Positions 26,201 through 41,200 of a stretch of 64,000 bases of DNA are shown here, one piece after another. The first letter of the stretch is position 1; every line of letters begins with the position of its first letter. The notes beneath the pieces are model-generated. The model saw only the letters and a list, made by a program, of their open reading frames with translations, did no database searches and had not been told where the DNA came from. This DNA comes from Branchiostoma belcheri (Eukaryota; Chordata; Leptocardii; Amphioxiformes; Branchiostomatidae), in assembly GCF_001625305.1 (NCBI RefSeq), contig NW_017803046.1, positions 4,139,590 to 4,203,589 of the forward strand, in the 5' to 3' direction. Made by a program: the position numbers and the translations under genes.

Positions 26201-29200
26201 TGTACAATGGACATTCAAGTAAATTGTTTCTTGCAGGAGTAGCGTGCTAAATCACTTTAACACCAGTAGGTCGTTATTGGCACCACAACGATTGCTCTGT
26301 GGAAGCTGTTGCGATGAGATTGGATCATTCATCACATGGGCTGGAATCTAGAACGATGGTTCAAAACACTTTGTGTGCCCAGAATTCAACATGTATAAAC
26401 AGTATTATGTAACTTGTTTTAAGACAATATCACAGAAAAGATCTCTTCAAAATTTGTAATTTTTTGTTCTTTTCATTACTGCTAGCCATTTAAACCTGCC
26501 AAATTGAAATACAAGACAAATATTACAGGAGTGATTGTAATGCTCTAATTGTCTCCTCTTGTAATTCGTCATTTAGAAGATCACCAAAAAACTGCATTTC
26601 TACTAAGATCACAAAACCCACTAATTATGCAGAATGTAGGACTATTCATTATCCACTGCCTTCAAAGAAGAAGTCGAACCCCATAATAGCTAGCGTAGTA
26701 GTAGAAGTAGAAGTTTTTTCCAGACAGTTGTTACCTGTCTTCTGTTACTGTATTGCAATGTGTTTTATTCTTGATTGTAAAAGCAATTAGCCTTCGGGCA
26801 TGATTTTGCGAATAAAGTTTCATATATATAAACCACACTTGTTCATGGGCAACAGGGGTTTGTAATATCAGTGGGTTTGAAGTTACAATTTCTAATCTTC
26901 TTAATGGAAAAGTTGCAGGTCAAAACTTACAGGTAGTTAAAAAGCACATTCAAGTGTCTATGGGCTATTACACACCCACTGCTGCATTACATTAAGGAAG
27001 TCACTGTACACCATTAACTTTAAGTCACTGACGTTTGCCTGTCTAGTCATTGTGACACAAAAGCCTTCAGGCCATCTTGTGTGGAATGACTTTTATCGAT
27101 TTCTTAAACTGGGGACATGGAGAACAGGCTTAGCTCAATTGTCTTGAAAATGGAAACAATAAAATCTTTCAGTTGCAGCTCAAGAAATCTACTAGACGTT
27201 ATCTGGATAAACACACTCTGCAAGTTTGAAGGGTAGACATTTTTGTCACTCTCCCAGAATTTATGAGATTCGGCAGTCAGATTCTGAAGTATGAAGGTTA
27301 GATCTATCAGACATACAATATAGGCAAGCATTAAGTATTTGGTTGCCTGCACAGATGTGGCCTAAAAAAATAAGCGTAGTTCAGAATTTTACAAGTTGAT
27401 AGCTTGTTGTCATTATTCATCAATGCCAAGTAAATTAAATGGCAAAATATGGACCATGATTTGTTCCTCTTAGATCAATATTACATGTACATGTATGACA
27501 GGAATGTACACACCACATGTATCAACTGCTTTATCTAGGACTTTGGTTCAGAATTTCAACCAGAATTATGTGGCTGCATATTTGATTTCAATTTGCAAGT
27601 AGCAGACATTGCGAAACATTACTACCAAATATATCTCCATGCATGTTATCCTTTTAATGACAATCAATTTAAAGTATTAAGGCTTTGGACTCCATCCATT
27701 TGGCACTCACATTACCTATTGAAGGAAATCCCTCCCAATTACACTCCAACTAGCACGTCGGCAGATCGTACTGCGCCTTCGCGAAACCCGTAATGTATTG
27801 TACATTCTAAGCATTTCAGCAGAATGTCTCATATAAGGTTGTATTTGCTCATATAAGGTTAGCATTTCGACAGTAGTTTCCAAATATTGTTTTGGAAAGA
27901 ATATCCTCTGCAACAGGAAAAATTCTGATGCAACGTTGACCAAAAACCCAACGAAAAATGCGAAAATACGGTGTTCTGCGCAGGTGCAATACGTTCTGCC
28001 GACGTGCTACTCCAACTCTGGGGATTTATAAGAAAGTGTACTTAGAATGTTATATATTGGCTAAACAGTAGACACAAATAAATCTATTTCTTTATAGATC
28101 CAACAAAATTCCCAGTTTCATCATTTTATCAGTTTATTAGTTAGTTAATGTAAAAAAATTAACTTCAACCATAATGCTGTACTATACTTCCAACCTATAC
28201 TTTGCTTCTGACATTTATTTTCCATTTCCTCCCAAAAGAATCTGAATGTCACTCGCCTGGATTTTAAATATCAACTTTGCAAGGGAAATGCTATCTTGTT
28301 ATAAGAATGTCACAGCTTGTATCAATGTATTACCTGGGATTGCTTTGAATGCGGCATTGCTTTCAGCTTGTAGATCCTTCCACACCTACTGGCATGTGGT
28401 GGGATATTCATGTTACCCAAGAGATTTTCGTGCACACAGTCTGACGCAAATGAAGTTTTGTTGTTCACTGAAGTTTGTCCAGGGTTTTTCCTCTAGTCCA
28501 ACTCTTTTAAAGATACTTGCAATGCAGCTTAAATTACAATGATATGATCACAGCACAAATATCATTCTTAGGCAAATGGTTAAAATCTATTGGAATCTAT
28601 ATTGATGATCTTCGGGAATTTTTATTTCATTTACATGTTGTGACATTACACCATTGAAAAAATGTATGTCAAACACTTAAAGCTGACTACTTTATAGTAC
28701 AGTACAACTACAGATATTGACAATAATCCTGTATATTGTGGCAACTGAGGTTTGACCAAGACAACGACAGTAGAGTTTTGATTAATCTTCAAAGAAACAC
28801 TCTTCAAAAAAGAGAGGTACTAGTAACAATAGAATTTTTTCACACAGTCACTGTGTTTAAGCAATAGGAATTTTCCATCAATTCTCAAGGAAAAGAAAAC
28901 CCTTGAGATAAAGTTTTGATTGATTGTGTTAGTTGCTATCGGTAAGTTGCTCCCCTGCTTTTACCTTATCGATAATGGTGATCTGTTTATCTGTACATGG
29001 GAAGTGGTATCCTGGTTTGAGATTTCATCAGTTTTCTCCAAATAGCCCCAGCTTCTTTCTGGGAACCAGAGATAAGACTTGTAGATTGCAAACCAATGAG
29101 TCAAACCCAGCATGAGATGGCAACACACACAGTTTTAGGTCAGATGCCTCAAGATACTGAAACTTCTTACTGGCAAAGTACTTATTCCTGAATTAGATTC

Positions 29201-32200
29201 CAAAATTATATACAGTATCAGTGAACATGTTACACAGTAAAAAAAGCTCTGTCTTCTTGGATTTCTGATTAAAAGTACTAAATATTTCCTCTAGAAGGAT
29301 GTAGAAATGATGAACTTTCATCAGAAAAGATCTACATGATGCATGGATTCAATGTACAATTTAGCCACCAAACATGATTTATGCTGGGCAACATAATGTT
29401 ACACTTCCTTTTGAGAGTAGGCGGAGAAATAACCCAGCCAAAGCCGTCAACTTAGGGAAGTTATAACATCATCCGTTATGCTCAGAGCGATGTTGGGCGT
29501 TGAAGTCTTACATTGAAGATGGGTACGTACGTGCTCAGAATCTCCTTTTTATAATAAGTGACGCAGGTGTGATGTTGACATGGCCGATGAACCTGCATCA
29601 CTCAACATCAGTCCGCCCTTATTCTGTCAACATCTTTCACACTGTACATCTTTCAAATTCTTATACCCTTGTTGTACTTTGAAAGTGACTATTACTTATA
29701 CTGGTCATGCAAGAGTCAAGAGTGGAAGACAATCACTATACGTGATCTACATTGTGTATAAGGGTTTCATTGATTTCTTTCGTAAGAAAGCCCAGAAGTG
29801 CTGCTGATGAAATTAGAATCTGAGCTCCTTCACTCAGGCTTTTATCTCTGAAATGTTGAAGAAGATGGAACATGCTGAAGGTCAAATTAAGGAGCAGCAA
29901 CTTCGACCTTAGATCCATTTCCAAAGTCTTAAGGGTGACACGTATGAATCAAACAAAGTGGTATAAAGTGCTCATGCTCTGACATTGCCTTTGACATTCA
30001 TGAGGTTCAACTATTTGGAAATGTATGTTTTTTAGTTGGTAGAATTTATTCCTCACTTTTCAAAAGTTTGCATTGTCTTGAGATGTGAATTGTGAAGTTT
30101 TAAGAATCCATCAAGAGCTTTGTTGACAAGACAGATGTTGCTCTCTCGGAGAAGCAAAGAGCAGAGGGAAATGTACATGGGGTATTTTGAGAGAAAATCC
30201 CTGGTTCCTTCTAGGCCTAATCCATCTGCAAGTCTCTGGCATGACAAATCAGTCAATGAAGGTTAGTTTTCACACTCAGTACCAAAAGGGTGAGGTAGTG
30301 GGACGTGCACAGAGTGTTAAAGGCATCACAGTCTTTATAATATTGACACATACTGTCCTATGTGAGCACATTTGAATCAGAATGTCATACATTGGACATT
30401 TAAAACTGCAGAAACAAGCCCCAAGATTAGTCCTTCATTTTCTGGGTGGTACCCTGAAAATTTATCCAGGTCCTTCCAGTAACCGTTTTTCGTAAGAATT
30501 TTGGGCATTTTGTCGGCATTCATGAATGTCAATATACATTGGGACAGTGTTATTTCAAGTTATTAGTATGTAGATAAGTGACTAGAATATTAACTGAAAA
30601 ATCTGGTTTCCAAGCCCTAAAAGCTGCACTGGGTGCCTTTAATAGCTCTGTACAAGCTTTTGGAACCCCCATTTCAGCACCAAGGACATCACCCAGCAGC
30701 GGAGGGGCAGGCACACAGACAGCAGGAGCACATAACTGAGCCCATGGGAAATGTTACTTGTTACAATGTATGCTCAGACCCTTCAATGTTTTAAAAGAAA
30801 AGAATTTTAGATACACTGTAACAGCAGATTCTGTGTTTGAATGTCGATCAGAGGACCACACACACGTCTCAGAATGTCTCCAAACTTTGAGATGAATGAG
30901 TTTCTTGTAGAGATTAAAAGATAGTCCGTTGTTTGATGTTCCTGATCAATATCAGATTGCCAAGTGGTCTGTGAGTCCATTTTCTGCCAGAGAAACCAGT
31001 GGCTTACAGTTAGTTAACATCCATTAGGCTTTCAATTCTGACCCGGGTCAAAGAGGGCAAAAGAGCAAGTGTCTACTAGATTAGCATGTTCTTAAAGTTT
31101 TAACAGACATCTCCAAACAGTGCATGGTTTACCCTTCTACAAGAAGAAATGATTCTGCATCACAGACATCTCCAAACAGTGCATAGTCTGACATTGCCAT
31201 GGAGCATAAAGGGCAGTGGAATTAGAAACCACAGCAAGTCAGATCATGTAGAGTTGTTCTTTTTCCCTGTCCAGAAGAGGCAATTACAGTACCAGTATGG
31301 TTTCCAGATGTTGCTACCCATATAGATCTAGCGTTACGGTAATATGATTCTCATGGGAGTTTCATCCTACTGCTCACATGAATGAAATCAAAGGAAAATT
31401 CCACCTGTCTCTCTCAGTAGGAACAAGGAATAGGATATTGGTTATTACATGATATACACAGTCCAGTAATTTCACCATGGTACATTGCACAATCTGCTTA
31501 ATAAGTGTGAAATTAGCCGACCAAGGTCAATATCAAAGTGGGGAGATCAGCTGGACTATGGTAATTTAATGAGCCAACCTTGCTGGTAGCTCATTATTGC
31601 AGAAAGGGTTGAACTGACCAGGGACCAATTATTGTTCATGGCAGGCCCCTATGTTGATTCAGAAACTTTTACTTGTTGCTTTTGACTAAAGTAGTCACCA
31701 GATTACTTATGCTGACAGTAGCATTATCTGATATCAAGGAATGTTGGCCAAATTTATAATATAGGTTCACTAAGTTCAATAATTGATGAGAGATATCTAT
31801 TTTTACATTATACGGGTCAAATGACGGGGCATTCTATTTGAAAGAGTTATAATTCATTTTGAAGTCTATGGTGGTATTGATATGCATGCAGTCTCAAGTT
31901 GTTCAAAAGAGCTTGATTTAGGAAATTTTGTATGCCTTGTCGTTGCCAAAAGTGTGATATGGCTTGAGTGAATGTGAATTTTAAAGCCAAACCTTACATA
32001 ACAGGCGCCAGTCAGTCTGTATTATCTGCCAAAAGTTCTCCCCAAGTAATCCCTTAAATTCTGCTTATTACATTTTACGATTCAGAATGTCATTATGAAA
32101 ACAGCTAGGGCTTACTTTCTGTGAGTCAAATGGAAGGCTGATTTCTTATCTTGAGTGCCTTCTTTATCTCTGTCTTATTCTGTAACAGCAATGCCTAATT

Positions 32201-35200
32201 GGAAACAGTGAGTTGTAAGATTATTTGTCAGACAAATAAACTTGTAATGGAAAAAAAACCCAGAATGATCTAAAAGTCACTCACAGTGACTAGTAGTCTG
32301 ACTTGTCTATTTCAGGTTACCTTAACGTATCTCATCAATTTATCTGTGAGGCTTTCTTTTTTTCTCAGGTCTGCGTATTCGCCTGTTCAACTTGGTGATC
32401 AAACTCCTGTCCTGTGTGCTGTACGTCATCAGAGCCTGTCTAGATGTGGACCCAACACAAGCGAACTGGTACGCACCGGTAGAAACTGGCTACATGTATG
32501 TGTAGATATTGATTGATTGATTTTGAGAGGATCCATTTTAAGGTTTCATTCAAAGCCCAGGACCATTTTAAAGGACACACTTTCTCTAGAATGTGGACTC
32601 AGAACATTGGGGCAAAGATGCCTGATGGTATCGAGGTGAAACTTTTGTGAAACTAAATTATCAAACTCAGTCAGTTTAAAAGGAAAAACCCATCATTCAG
32701 CAAAAAGAGTCCTTTGAAGACTGTAAAAGACACTTTAATTGGCAATCACTACACGTGTACATCCATCAAGAAGGGATTATGAGATAATTTCTCTGGCAGA
32801 TGATGTGAAAATGAAATTACTGTGCTTGGCACCAAAAGCCTGTCTTACAACATAAGTTCAAATGGCAGGTTGGCAGGTAGCTGGCCTCATCAGAAAGAAA
32901 ATTTGGAACCTTTTTGCCATAAGTCTCCATGATATCGAATCGTAATCTCATGATTAGAAAGCTGTCTTTCAAACTCTCTGGACTGTGACAAAACTCATAT
33001 ACAGTACAAAATGTGAAGCAGGTACTGGTACAAACTATATAGCGTGAGTTTTACAATAATTCAACAAAATATGCCAGAATGTGTCAGACTCTTAAGAGTA
33101 TACAATGTACAATATATGTGACACTTTTTGCATCATTGCAGAATATAGGAATGGTAATTATAGTGAACACTTTGGTCCAAATACAATGTAGACACTCAAT
33201 CTACATTATGTAGAGTAATTCCTTAGATATCTGTACATTGTATGTACTGTGTTTGATACCCTTGCAGCCATGGCTGTAATAACACTATCAACTACACATG
33301 GATGGAGATCAACTGGGCCCCCCTGGTGTGGGTCAACAGGTCCTCCCCTACATGGGGCATACAGGTAAGGCAAGGGGTAGTCCTAGTAGCTTCATTAAAC
33401 ATGTAGTTCTTATGCTTAGACTGAGTACTATGTACTTAGAAGATTGCTACTTGAATTGATGGACTATGACTTGTACTTAACTTATTTAATTCATCAACAC
33501 AAAATGTATATTGGTTTATACAACATAACACAATGCAATATAAGGCATACAATGTCATGAACATTATGCAGTCAGAATTGACTTAATACATGCATGTTTT
33601 TGTATTTGCTACTTGGTTAAGTTAGAATATTGGTTGTAGAAAAAGTTGTTAGAAAATGACAATGAGTTGACTTAGAATTATTGAATGTAAATAAGGAATA
33701 GAAAGTGGGTATGGCAGTGCTGATCCCTGTTGTTTTCAGGTTGCAGTGGCAATCATCAGTTTTTTGGAGACCATCCTCATCACATACCTTAGCTATAAGG
33801 TAAGATATTTCAAATCTAGGGTAATATTTCTACTATGTCTCAGTCTGTATAGCCAATCAATTAATCAATCAAAATATAGGTTAAATCTATATTGTTGAAG
33901 TGTTCTGTTCCTACTTATCAATGAATTTATGACTGAAATGCTGCATTCTAAAATCTGTCCAATATGAACTTCAGTAGTTACAAAATGTAGATACTAGAGC
34001 TGTGTACCTAAACAAATTTTAGGTACAGGTACAGGTACAGGTACACAGGTTTAGGTACAGGTCCGGACCTGAACCTGTACCTGAACAATATTCGACCAAT
34101 TTATATGCTCTTCTGAACTCCTTCAATAACAAAAAAAAAACATAAATAAACTTGATAGTTAAGGTTTATTCTTTGTTTATGGCGAATGCTCAGATAAAAT
34201 ATAGGCTATATATATGTTTTTGTTTTCATGAACACACTGTCCTTACACAGGGACCCATTGTTAACCAGCTATTTACACATTTGAGGTCACAAATAGGCAT
34301 AAAATTGGTGTGAAATTGTTTAGGTACAGTACCGGTACTGAGGGATTAGGTATTTTGGACCTGTACCTAATCAATTTTACCGGTACAGTATCGGTACTGC
34401 GTACCGGTACACAGCTCTAGTAGATACGATAGGAAGTAAGACTCATGGTGTATATACTTCAGGCGTTATGCAAGACAAAGGTGTTTTGAGATAAATACAA
34501 CAAAGACTGTCCCAACATTTTGTATGTAATTCTATTTGGGCTTTTCACCTTCCCAGGGCAGTCTTGTTCAGTCTGTGTTTAACGTCAGGTTCCTGCTAGA
34601 GATGATCAACACAGTTCCCTTCATCGTCACAGTAAGTACAGTCACTCTTCTCCTAATGTAATTAAAATATTAATTAATATCATAATTAGCATTAAACAAC
34701 AATAATTAATATAACAAAGAGGCAGTAGCTTGCATGCACTATGTTTCTTTCTCTTTTGTTATGTGAAGACCATTACAATGCCAGCTGTGATTTTTACAAT
34801 GGATACATAAGTTTTGGAACCTAATAACAGTTTCAGCACGAATTTCATATCATCACTATCTTACCATCTTTATTATATCCATAAATCAAGGAGGCTGTGT
34901 GTTTGGTACTTTTTATTAGCCATGTATAAGCTGCAAGAACAACTGCAAACGTGATGAACCATAACTGGGAAGTAATTTTCATTGATGTGTAGCTTGTGAA
35001 CCATGTTGCAAAAGTGCACACTCAGATCATTACAGGCATCAGTCTCAAAGGGATACAGAGGCAGAGTTGTCATTCAAATAAGTCTGTTTTATGAAACTTA
35101 AACTCTGTTCTTAATACAGCTCAGCTCTTTGAGATTCTGTAGAAAATTTCTTGTACTGTAATGAATTTAATCTATCATAAATATATGTTTCACAAGCTAT

Positions 35201-38200
35201 TTTGGAAGCTAAAGTCTTATATTTAAATACATGTAGTTACATTGGGAGGGTCAGGTTATATCAGTGAGTGACATTTTGTGAAGTCCTCCACATACAAATG
35301 TAATATAAAGGAAGACAAGTAGAGGAATATTTTTCAGTCTCCCAATTCCACAGTGAGTGTTACATCAGTAAATTACCATATATTTTTAAACCTAACAGGT
35401 GTGTGTACGATAATGGTTATAACATTACCATTTGAGTAACAAACGTTTGGACAATCAATGNNNNNNNNNNNNNNNNNNNNCCTAGTAGCTTCATTAAACA
35501 TGTAGTTCTTATGCTTAGACTGAGTACTATGTACTTAGAAGATTGCTACTTGAATTGATGGACTATGACTTGTACTTAACTTATTTAATTCATCAACACA
35601 AAATGTATATTGGTTTATACAACATAACACAATGCAATATAAGGCATACATGAACATTATGCAGTCAGAATTGACTTAATACATGCATGTTTTTGTATTT
35701 GCTACTTGGTTAAGTTAGAATATTGGTTGTAGAAAAAGTTGTTAGAAAATGACAATGAGTTGACTTAGAATTATTGAATGTAAATAAGGAATAGAAAGTG
35801 GGTATGGCAGTGCTGATCCCTGTTGTTTTCAGGTTGCAGTGGCAATCATCAGTTTTTGGAGACCATCCTCATCACATACCTTAGCTATAAGGTAAGATAT
35901 TTCAAATCTAGGGTAATATTTCTACTATGTCTCAGTCTGTATAGCCAATCAATTAATCAATCAAAATATAGGTTAAATCTATATTGTTGATGTTCTGTTC
36001 CTACTTATCAATGAATTTATGACTGAAATGCTGCATTCTAAAATCTGTCCAATATGAACTTCAGTAGTTACAAAATGTAGATACGATAGGAAGTAAGACT
36101 CATGGTGTATATACTTCAGGCGTTATGCAAGACAAAGGTGTTTTGAGATAAATACAACAAAGACTGTCCCAACATTTTGTATGTAATTCTATTTGGGCTT
36201 TTCACCTTCCCAGGGCAGTCTTGTTCAGTCTGTGTTTAACGTCAGGTTCCTGCTAGAGATGATCAACACAGTTCCCTTCATCGTCACAGTAAGTCACTCT
36301 TCTCCTAATGTAATTAAAATATTAATTAATATCATAATTAGCATTAAACAACAATAATTAATATAACAAAGAGGCAGTAGCTTGCATGCACTATGTTTCT
36401 TTCTCTTTTGTTATGTGAAGACCATTACAATGCCAGCTGTGATTTTTACAATGGATACATAAGTTTTGGAACCTAATAACAGTTTCAGCACGAATTTCAT
36501 ATCATCACTATCATACCATCTTTATTATATCCATCAGTCAAGGAAGCAGTGCATTTGGTACTTTTTATTAGCCATGTATAAGCTGCAAGAACAACTGCAA
36601 ACGTGATGAACCATAACTGGGAAGTAATTTTCATTGATGTATAGCCCGTGAACCATGTTGCAAAAGTGCACAGATCATTACAGGCAGCAGTCGCAAAGGG
36701 ATACAGAGGCAGAGTTGTCATTCAAATAAGTCTGTTTTATGAAATTTAAACTCTATTCTTAATACAGCTCAGCTCTTTGAGATTCTGTAGAAAATTTCTT
36801 GTACTGTAATGAATTTAATCTATCATAAATATATGTTTCACAAGCTATTTTGGAAGCTAAAGTCTTATATTTAAATACATGTAGTTAATATACATTGGGA
36901 GGGTCAGGTTATATCTGACTGACATTTTGTGAAGTCCTCCACATAATATAAAGGAAGACAGGTAGAGGAATATTTTTCAGTCTCCCAATTTCACAGTGAG
37001 TGTTACATCAGTAAATTACCATATATTTTGTAAACCAACAGGTGTGTGTATGATAATGGTTATAACAACCATTTGAGTAACAAACGTTTGGCCAATCAAT
37101 GATAATCTCACTGACACTTCTAGTTCCAAGCAAATCTTTTCAGAACATAAGTTGCTCCTATACATTTGTAATTAAAACCTCCTCTTGTAATCCCAGAAAT
37201 AACTTGACTTGGCCTCAGTTATTGCCTTTCCCATTTACATTACATGTACATCAGCCAAGCTTATAGCCTGCAGTGGCATTGACCAAGCTCATTTCAGATT
37301 ATACGACGTAGGATTGAAATTGGATGTGACGCTGACAATCCCCCATTATTGTAATGGCCTATGGGTAAGATGGTTGTAAGATAACTTCTCCTGCTGCAAT
37401 TTTGTCAGGCTAATCTATCTCACACACAGAACATGAATGAGTGATCAGAAAGCATTTATTGAAGTTGCCTATGGGTAAACATTTTTGTTACATCAGTCGT
37501 TATTTGGCTTTTGTTAGTTTTTACTATCTTACTAGGAGAATCCCTATGATACTAAAATCCCCTTCATTTCTATACTTACGTTCATGGTCTATTCCTCAGC
37601 TTTTATGAGTTAAATGGGCAGCTGAATCAAGAACAAAATATATTTTACTGGTAGAAATCACATTCAGTGTTTGCATATACATGTACCGGGCAAAGTACAA
37701 TATGAGAACATAACTGTCATACAAACATTTATAGGAAAGTAGTAAAAAGATAGGAATATTTCAATCTTCAAGATAGTTAAAGTATTAAAAGTCACCCCCA
37801 AGCCTCACTCCTATAGAACTTTACTACATGCAGTAAAGTAACATGCACTGAAATTGCCTTGACTCTGCAGCTGCCATTTGAGCGTTGGATTACAGAAAAT
37901 TATACATATATCACACGCTCACAAAGCGTAGTATCATAGATCTGTATTTTATTTCATCTTCTACTACAGACACTAAGGGAGTGAAAAATGGCCTTCTAGA
38001 GGTAATAAGGTATCATAGCTGTAAAGCGATACCCTGAGGACGTTCCACAGTAGCTGGAATGTAATTAAGAACTCTGGTTTGATGTTACAACAGATGGAAA
38101 TGATGTGGAGGGCTCAAATCTCATCAGACCAGCTTCCAGATGTACCGGTAGCAATCTCCTGCACTGGTGTCTGCAGCGCTTCCAGAATTCTAATTGGAAA

Positions 38201-41200
38201 AAGTTGAAGTTCAGTAGACTTTGATTTGAGGGGATCAAGTTCTGAGGAGACATGGCTTTGGCTTCTGAAGTAATGTTTCTTGCATGACGTGCTTGCAGCG
38301 CTCTCATCTGATTTGTGGCCCGTTTGATTTTTACTCTTGTGTGGTACTAGGACGGCAACATTGGATCCTTTCAACATGCTTTGATTTTAGATAAAGGGAG
38401 GAACCCTTTACAACTGGGAATCAATATCACCCCCAAACAAAATGAACCCTCTATGAATTAGTAATACAATTCAGGCTAGGCCGGAGTCATGGACCACTGC
38501 CTTTGTCAGACATAACCTAACCTTAATAATACCACAGGAGAAAATTCTAATCACGTATCGCGGAGGCTATCAGATAGGGAATACAACGTGCCCAAAGTAT
38601 TACAGCTTCTCAATTGGCGCTTATTGAGGTGGGACTCAGGGCAACATGTGTCAGGGTAGCTGCAATGTCATGAATATTTCAAGACAGTGGTGGAATAGAA
38701 CATTTCCACAAGTCCGATTAAATCAACCAAGAGGAACCCTGTCTCCTTCTTTTCCATATGCCTGATGACTGGAGTAATTTTTACCAGTGTAATTGTGGTG
38801 AAGGCTGCTGATTTCTTGTTGATGTCATAAGTAATGCAAGACATGTAGCTGACAATTTCAACAAATTTTTACTTTGAACTAAAGATTTAATAGAAAGTAG
38901 TGGTACTGACAGTTTTTACTTCCGATTCATAATAGTATTTTTGCAGTTTAACTTTTAAAAATCATAAGAAGCTTATTTGTTTAGATTTTGCTTCACTTAT
39001 ATACAAAAGAAAACTGGAAGTCCTTGTGTGCTGAACCTTGATGTTAGTACAATCCTTGTTAATTTTCTGCCACTCTCACAGATATTTTCGCAACCCCTGA
39101 GGAACCTGTTTGTGCCTGTATTTCTCAACTGCTGGTTGGCTAAGTCAGCCCTCACCAACATGTTGGTAAGTTGGACAGAACTACATGTATTATCAGATAG
39201 AGAAGCAAAACAACAAGAATGATAAAGATCGCACATTTTAGTCAAGAGTTTTGCATGTGATCAGGAGATTAAAATTCAGACTGGTAAGCTGATGTCCTTG
39301 GTGCTGAACAGAAGGTTACTGTTAATCCAGCAGATTATTACACTGCAGAATCTTTATTCTCAAAAAGTTGACAGGACTGAGAATAAGAATACTTAAAAGC
39401 TTTTCATGATATCAATTCAGTGTTTTGATAGACATTGAAAATATTTCCATTACACTGATCCAATTGAATAGCAGTAGATTTTGATACCTTACCCCATACT
39501 ATGTCTGCCCTTTCAAAATATTTTACACATTATTGCTGTCCTTGGTGCTGAACTAAAGGCTGTGATTTCAACATTGTTTTTCATTGGAAGGACAACATTT
39601 TATGGAGGCTCTGAAATTGTATGTATGTGGAGCATGTTGTGTAGTTCATGTTTAAACAGTGGAGAACATTTCTATGTTGAGAAGTCCTGATACTTTGTTT
39701 CAGAATGACTTGAACAGAGCCATGCAGAGAAGCCAGTCTGCACTAGCCCAGCAGGTCATCATTCTCATAGCCACACTGTTGTGTTTAGTCTTCACAAGGT
39801 CGGTATTATTCAGGTTTGTGCTAAACACAAAATAGTTCAGCAGTAACTTCATCTGAAATAGTTTTTCTTGAATGGTTCAAATATTCAAATATCCATTAAG
39901 TTCTTAGCTTGGTTCTTCATGCAACATTTTAAACCATATCTAGATCTGGCATTCCCAAGGATTGACATTATCATGTATCAGCCAGTGGTATTCTGAGTCT
40001 TAGATGATATTATTGTTATATGAGAATTGTTATACTGCAAGAAGTACCTTAAAAAGTATCAACGAAATGAACTTAAAAGCATTGATCCATATGGTATCTG
40101 TATTTGTATCAATATAGTCAGTATACTAGTAACTGCCCTTCGGTGTACCACAACAGCTGTGTATTGTGCCTGTGTTGTACATACAAAACATGGTCTACAT
40201 GAAGGTGTTGTTATTATGTTCCTCTCTACAGCATATGTGGAATCCAACACTTTGAGAGGGCAGGGAAGAACATCAACATGTTTGACTCCTTCTGGTTTGT
40301 GATCGTGACCTTCAGCACAGTGGGCTACGGTGACATCACCCCGGAACTCTGGGTGTCTAAAGCCATGGTCATCATCATGATCTGTGTGGCACTCATCATC
40401 CTACCCATCCAGGTAACCTGGGCCTGTATTTTATTTGTTTTGCTGAAGAAACAGCCAAGGCTACCCAACTAGCTCAGGGCTACTATTAAGGGCCAGCCTC
40501 AAGAATAGTACGAAACCTGAAGTTGCAAACATTAACACACTCATCTATGCTCTTTACACGTACCCCACCCCTAAAGCTTGCTATCATGCTTGCTATTGTT
40601 AAAATTATATGACATGAATTGTATGGAGACTTATATGCCTTAGAAAGTCTTTGCTTGGCATTGGTTAAAAATAACCAACATGCATTTGATTGAAGGGTAC
40701 AATGCTGAAATCCCCCAATAATCTTACGTGAAAATTATCATTCACTAACTAAATTAAATATTATGCCAAGCCCACATTGTTAGAAACATCACATTCTGTT
40801 GGTATTGGAGTTGCTAACCTCAGTTGTCCTGTGTTCCTTACTTTCTGTGCTGTTTTGTTTCCTCACTTTTGGAGGTGGCAATCTTGTTCTGTGTTAACAT
40901 CCTGTGTGTTCTTGTTGGTGTTTTTCTTCTTTCTTCCCTTCCTCTTTCCACCACTACTCCTTTACCCCTAGCTGAGTCGCCCAAAATACCGCAAGCTGGT
41001 ACGTTAGTCTAATAAACCAGCGACAATGTTACCCTTCCTTTTATCTATTACGCATCTGAACATTTTATGGCCAAACATGGAGAAAAATCTTTTAGACTGT
41101 AACTACAAAATGAAACACTTCAAAAACTTTGTGTTCAATTTAACAGCCAAATCAAAATAATGCCCCAATGTTGTATCTAAAGCTGTACTTGCTAGCAGAT

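Larger units (their letters stand above)
23466..32368 (+). other. KCNT intron 2 (8.9 kb)
   Basis: Contains MITE copy A and the 23-bp direct repeat. A stretch at about 24730-25130 has balanced composition and could be a conserved regulatory block. No exon with matching phase is apparent. Confidence 0.6.
33381..35460 (+). repeat. First copy of a duplicated 2-kb block (haplotype 1)
   Basis: Starts with CCTAGTAGCT in intron 4, contains exons 5 and 6, and stops at the 20-N gap. Nearly the same sequence restarts immediately after the gap. The copies differ by several short indels and one 425-bp transposon, the pattern expected of two alleles of a highly heterozygous animal placed in series by the assembler. 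Copy 1 is the longer because it holds the MITE. Confidence 0.9.
35481..37100 (+). repeat. Second copy of the duplicated block (haplotype 2)
   Basis: Repeats 33381-35460 from the first base after the gap, without the 425-bp MITE and with several small indels (for example 6 bp near 35650 and 5 bp just after exon 6). It then runs into unique sequence leading to exon 7. A gene model should count this block once. Confidence 0.9.

Noticed and set aside
32468-32481. Alternative exon 3 donor at ACCG|GTAGAA
   Set aside because: Would leave phase 0, incompatible with exon 4, and would lose the Cys-x-x-Cys seen in vertebrates.
38065-38377. Overlapping minus-strand frames in intron 6
   Set aside because: No recognisable domains and no phase-compatible splice sites.
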